Shown piece after piece: positions 53,166 to 54,718 of a stretch of DNA of 54,718 bases. The stretch is from an uncultured Ruminococcus sp. (GTDB taxonomy: Bacteria; Bacillota; Clostridia; Oscillospirales; Ruminococcaceae). Numbering within the stretch: the first letter of the stretch is position 1; every line of letters starts with the position of its first letter. Position numbers and translations under genes: made by a program. Location: positions 1-54,718 of the forward strand of contig CAMWIR010000002.1 of assembly GCA_947174365.1 (NCBI GenBank). The letters run 5' to 3'. The notes below the pieces were generated by a model. That model did no database searches. It saw only the letters and a program-made list of their open reading frames with translations, and had not been told where the DNA came from.

Positions 53166-53684
53166 TTACTTTGATAAAGAAACGTCCTTGCGGTTATTCT
53201 TGTCATTGTTGTTTCTGCGGTTATGTCCGTTATTGTTATTTCTGTTATTATCGGGATTTGAGGTGCGGTTTTGCTCTTTTAACAGGTCGCGGATCTCCCG
53301 CAAAAGCAGTTCCTCGGCAGACGGCTTCGGCTCGGGAGCAGGCTCGGGTGCGGGTTCTTCCTTTTTGCGTCTGAATTTGTTAATGGTCTTTACCAGCAGG
53401 AACACACAAAGAGCCGTCAGCAAAAAGGAAACAACACTCTGGATAAAGCTGCCGAAATTTATGTAGGGCTGATTTCCCCAAGGTATGGTAACGCCCAGGC
53501 TGTCAAAATTAACTCCCGCCAGGATCATGCCGAGGAAAGGTGTAAAGATGTCATTTACCAGCGAATTTACAATAGACGTAAACGCTCCGCCGACGATAAC
53601 ACCCACAGCCATATCCAGCACATTCCCGCGGGAGATGAATTCTTTAAATTCGATCAGAATGTTCTTTTTGTTGTTGTCTGCCAT
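53166..53684 (-). CDS. mscL: Large-conductance mechanosensitive channel MscL, long tail
   Basis: A 172-residue channel that opens under membrane tension to release solutes. The first helix FKEFISRGNVLDMAVGVIVGGAFTSIVNSLV and the second (FIQSVVSFLLTALCVFLLVK) match the family. After the usual EEILLLREIRDLL-like C-terminal helix (here AEELLLREIRDLLKEQ) comes an extra Asn/Lys/Arg-rich tail of about 30 residues. An EPAPEPAPEPKP linker lies between. The ATG with GGAGG at 8 bases was chosen over a TTG two codons upstream. Confidence 0.94.
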   Translation of the reverse strand: MADNNKKNILIEFKEFISRGNVLDMAVGVIVGGAFTSIVNSLVNDIFTPFLGMILAGVNFDSLGVTIPWGNQPYINFGSFIQSVVSFLLTALCVFLLVKTINKFRRKKEEPAPEPAPEPKPSAEELLLREIRDLLKEQNRTSNPDNNRNNNNGHNRRNNNDKNNRKDVSLSK

Positions 53685-53718
53685 AAACAAAACCTCCGAA
53701 CAAAATATATTAATTACT

Positions 53719-53727
53719 ATTATAACA
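53719..53727 (-). promoter_or_regulatory. Extended -10 promoter for mscL
   Basis: On the minus strand TGTTATAAT, a TGn-extended -10. No good -35 is seen. Confidence 0.5.
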
Positions 53728-54121
53728 TATAATTGTTGCGAATTGTTGAATTTTGTCCGAATTTTTTGGAATTGTTATGGCATTGCTCAAACGCCGCCAC
53801 GGCTTTTCTACCACTCACACGCCGTGGGACGGCTTTGTGTTTGATGTGAATGAGTTTTTGAAAAGCGATTATTTGTCGGTAATTGAGACTTGTTTAATGA
53901 GACTTTGTTAAATGAAGGCTTAACATGGTTGGCAGTTGAAACTTACCGACCAAAGGGACAACCTCCCAGGAGGGAGAGGGGGCGCTCTTGGGTTTGGTGG
54001 GGACGGTAGGCCGCCCCCCTCTCCCCCCTGTGCGGTTTTCCCTCTGGACTCTCTTTCCCCTCGACCCCCTACTCCCCCAGGCCAACCTCTTGGTTTTATA
54101 AGAGGGGTTTGTTAAAATTAG

Positions 54122-54162
54122 TTAATGATGATTATAGTGTATCACGTTCTTGACAGGTAAAG
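54122..54162. repeat. 41-bp dispersed repeat, copy 2
   Basis: The partner of 31-71 (about 80% identity, same orientation), here inside the inverted-repeat element. Confidence 0.55.
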
Positions 54163-54290
54163 GACTTACCGATTGTGTATTGATTGAATATTACACATAA
54201 TGAAAAATAAGTAAGGGAAAAAAACCTTTACTTTACGGACAAAAGCTTTAAAAAAACATTTGACTGTGTGCGAAAACATTTATTCTTATT

Positions 54291-54335
54291 TCTATTCCTA
54301 ATCCTAATCCCTAATACTAATACTAATCCTAACGG
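54291..54335 (+). repeat. Irregular CCTAAT/ACTAAT short tandem repeat
   Basis: Six to seven units of CCTAAT, CCCTAAT and ACTAAT in a row with a period of about 6 bases, near the centre of the inverted-repeat element. Confidence 0.55.
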
Positions 54336-54532
54336 ATTACACGTTAAACAAAAGCGTTGTTTCCCTTACTTAACTTACAAATGCAAATTGCCCGAGGATT
54401 TCAAATGCAGGAAGTCCTTTACCAATGCAATAACGCAATTCAAAGTAATTGTCAATAGCAGCTTAAAGAAAACCACAACATGATAATCCATAGGTTGGCC
54501 GGGGGGAGGGGAAAGGGTACAGGAAAGGGGAT

Positions 54533-54628
54533 TGCAAAGGGGGAAACCTAAAGAGAGGGGAGGGGGTGACCCACGCCCCTCTAATTCCAAGAGCGCCCCT
54601 CCCCTCTCTTTGGGTGTCCCCCTTTGCA
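54533..54628. repeat. Long hairpin with about 32-bp stem
   Basis: GCAAAGGGGG (54534-54543) pairs with CCCCCTTTGC (54618-54627), and AAAGAGAGGGGAGGGG (54550-54565) with CCCCTCCCCTCTCTTT (54596-54611); only one clear mismatch and a wobble lie between. The loop is 30 bases. The strands are strongly purine/pyrimidine biased. Confidence 0.75.
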
Positions 54629-54718
54629 CTGTCACTTACAGCCTCCTGTCAGCTCACGCAGTCCACAAACAAAGTCTCATTTCATTTATACAGGCAAGTC
54701 ACAATTACCGACAAATAA

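Larger units (their letters stand above)
53869..54718. repeat. 850-bp non-coding inverted-repeat element with G-rich hairpins
   Basis: Both ends carry the same 24 bases in opposite orientation (TTATTTGTCGGTAATTG.. at 53869-53892 and its complement at 54695-54718, one mismatch). A second shared block, AATGAGACTTTGTT, lies further in on each side. Inside are a GGGAGAGGGGGCG/CGCCCCCCTCTCCC hairpin (about 53971-54027), the 41-bp repeat, CCTAAT-type repeats and a 32-bp hairpin. No convincing gene is present. The right end coincides with the end of the window. Confidence 0.6.

Noticed and set aside
53777-53911. 44-codon frame MALLKRRHGFSTTHTPWDGF...
   Set aside because: It looks slightly protein-like but has only a weak GGA before the ATG, ends inside the inverted-repeat element and matches nothing I know; possibly a remnant.

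Overview
The window looks like a chromosomal piece of an anaerobic gut Firmicute, most likely of the Ruminococcus / Oscillospiraceae type. Pointers are AGGAGG-type ribosome binding sites, low-to-mid GC, a FabK-type fatty acid synthesis operon, GatCAB, S-layer-homology proteins, a SpaA-repeat surface protein and a sensory [FeFe] hydrogenase. No rRNA, tRNA or CRISPR was seen. This assignment is an inference from gene content; no database could be searched.

Layout. 1-8.1 kb: P-type Ca2+ ATPase, a small zinc-ribbon membrane protein, a SanA/YdcF-like protein, an EAL phosphodiesterase fused to a beta-helix-like domain, and a small M50 membrane protease. 8.2-14.7 kb: a 1,696-residue SpaA-repeat surface protein and two divergent ribbon-helix-helix regulators that appear to share a repeated operator. 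14.7-20.2 kb: a LacI-like sensor fused to GGDEF, a small HExxH protein, a GH27 alpha-galactosidase, and a sensory [FeFe] hydrogenase on the other strand. 20.7-33.6 kb: type II fatty acid synthesis, with fabD divergent from fabH-(DUF4241 lipoprotein)-fabK-fabG-fabF-accB-(unknown)-fabZ-accC-(zinc-ribbon membrane protein)-accD-accA-acpP, closed by a strong terminator. 33.7-38.4 kb: unknown proteins, an HD-domain protein and an ECF-like sigma factor with a long C-terminal extension. 38.4-46.4 kb: two tandem YcdB-SLH surface proteins and a wrecked third copy interrupted by SMI1/KNR4 immunity-like genes and transposase remnants, then a second EAL protein. 46.4-53.7 kb: a 102-bp MITE, gatCAB, ogt, an alpha/beta hydrolase, guaB and mscL. 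53.7-54.7 kb: a non-coding inverted-repeat element with G-rich hairpins running to the window end.

How it fits together. The AccABCD, FabD/H/K/G/F/Z and ACP genes make up a complete malonyl-CoA and elongation module. Three c-di-GMP proteins (one GGDEF, two EAL) sit near surface-protein and sugar-hydrolysis genes. The most striking single observation is an in-frame TAG at codon 38 of accB inside an otherwise intact operon. Others are an ATA in the start position of the DUF4241 lipoprotein, an immunity-gene array sharing identical transposase tails, a TA-flanked MITE with a solo arm 32 kb away, and several families of short intergenic repeats.
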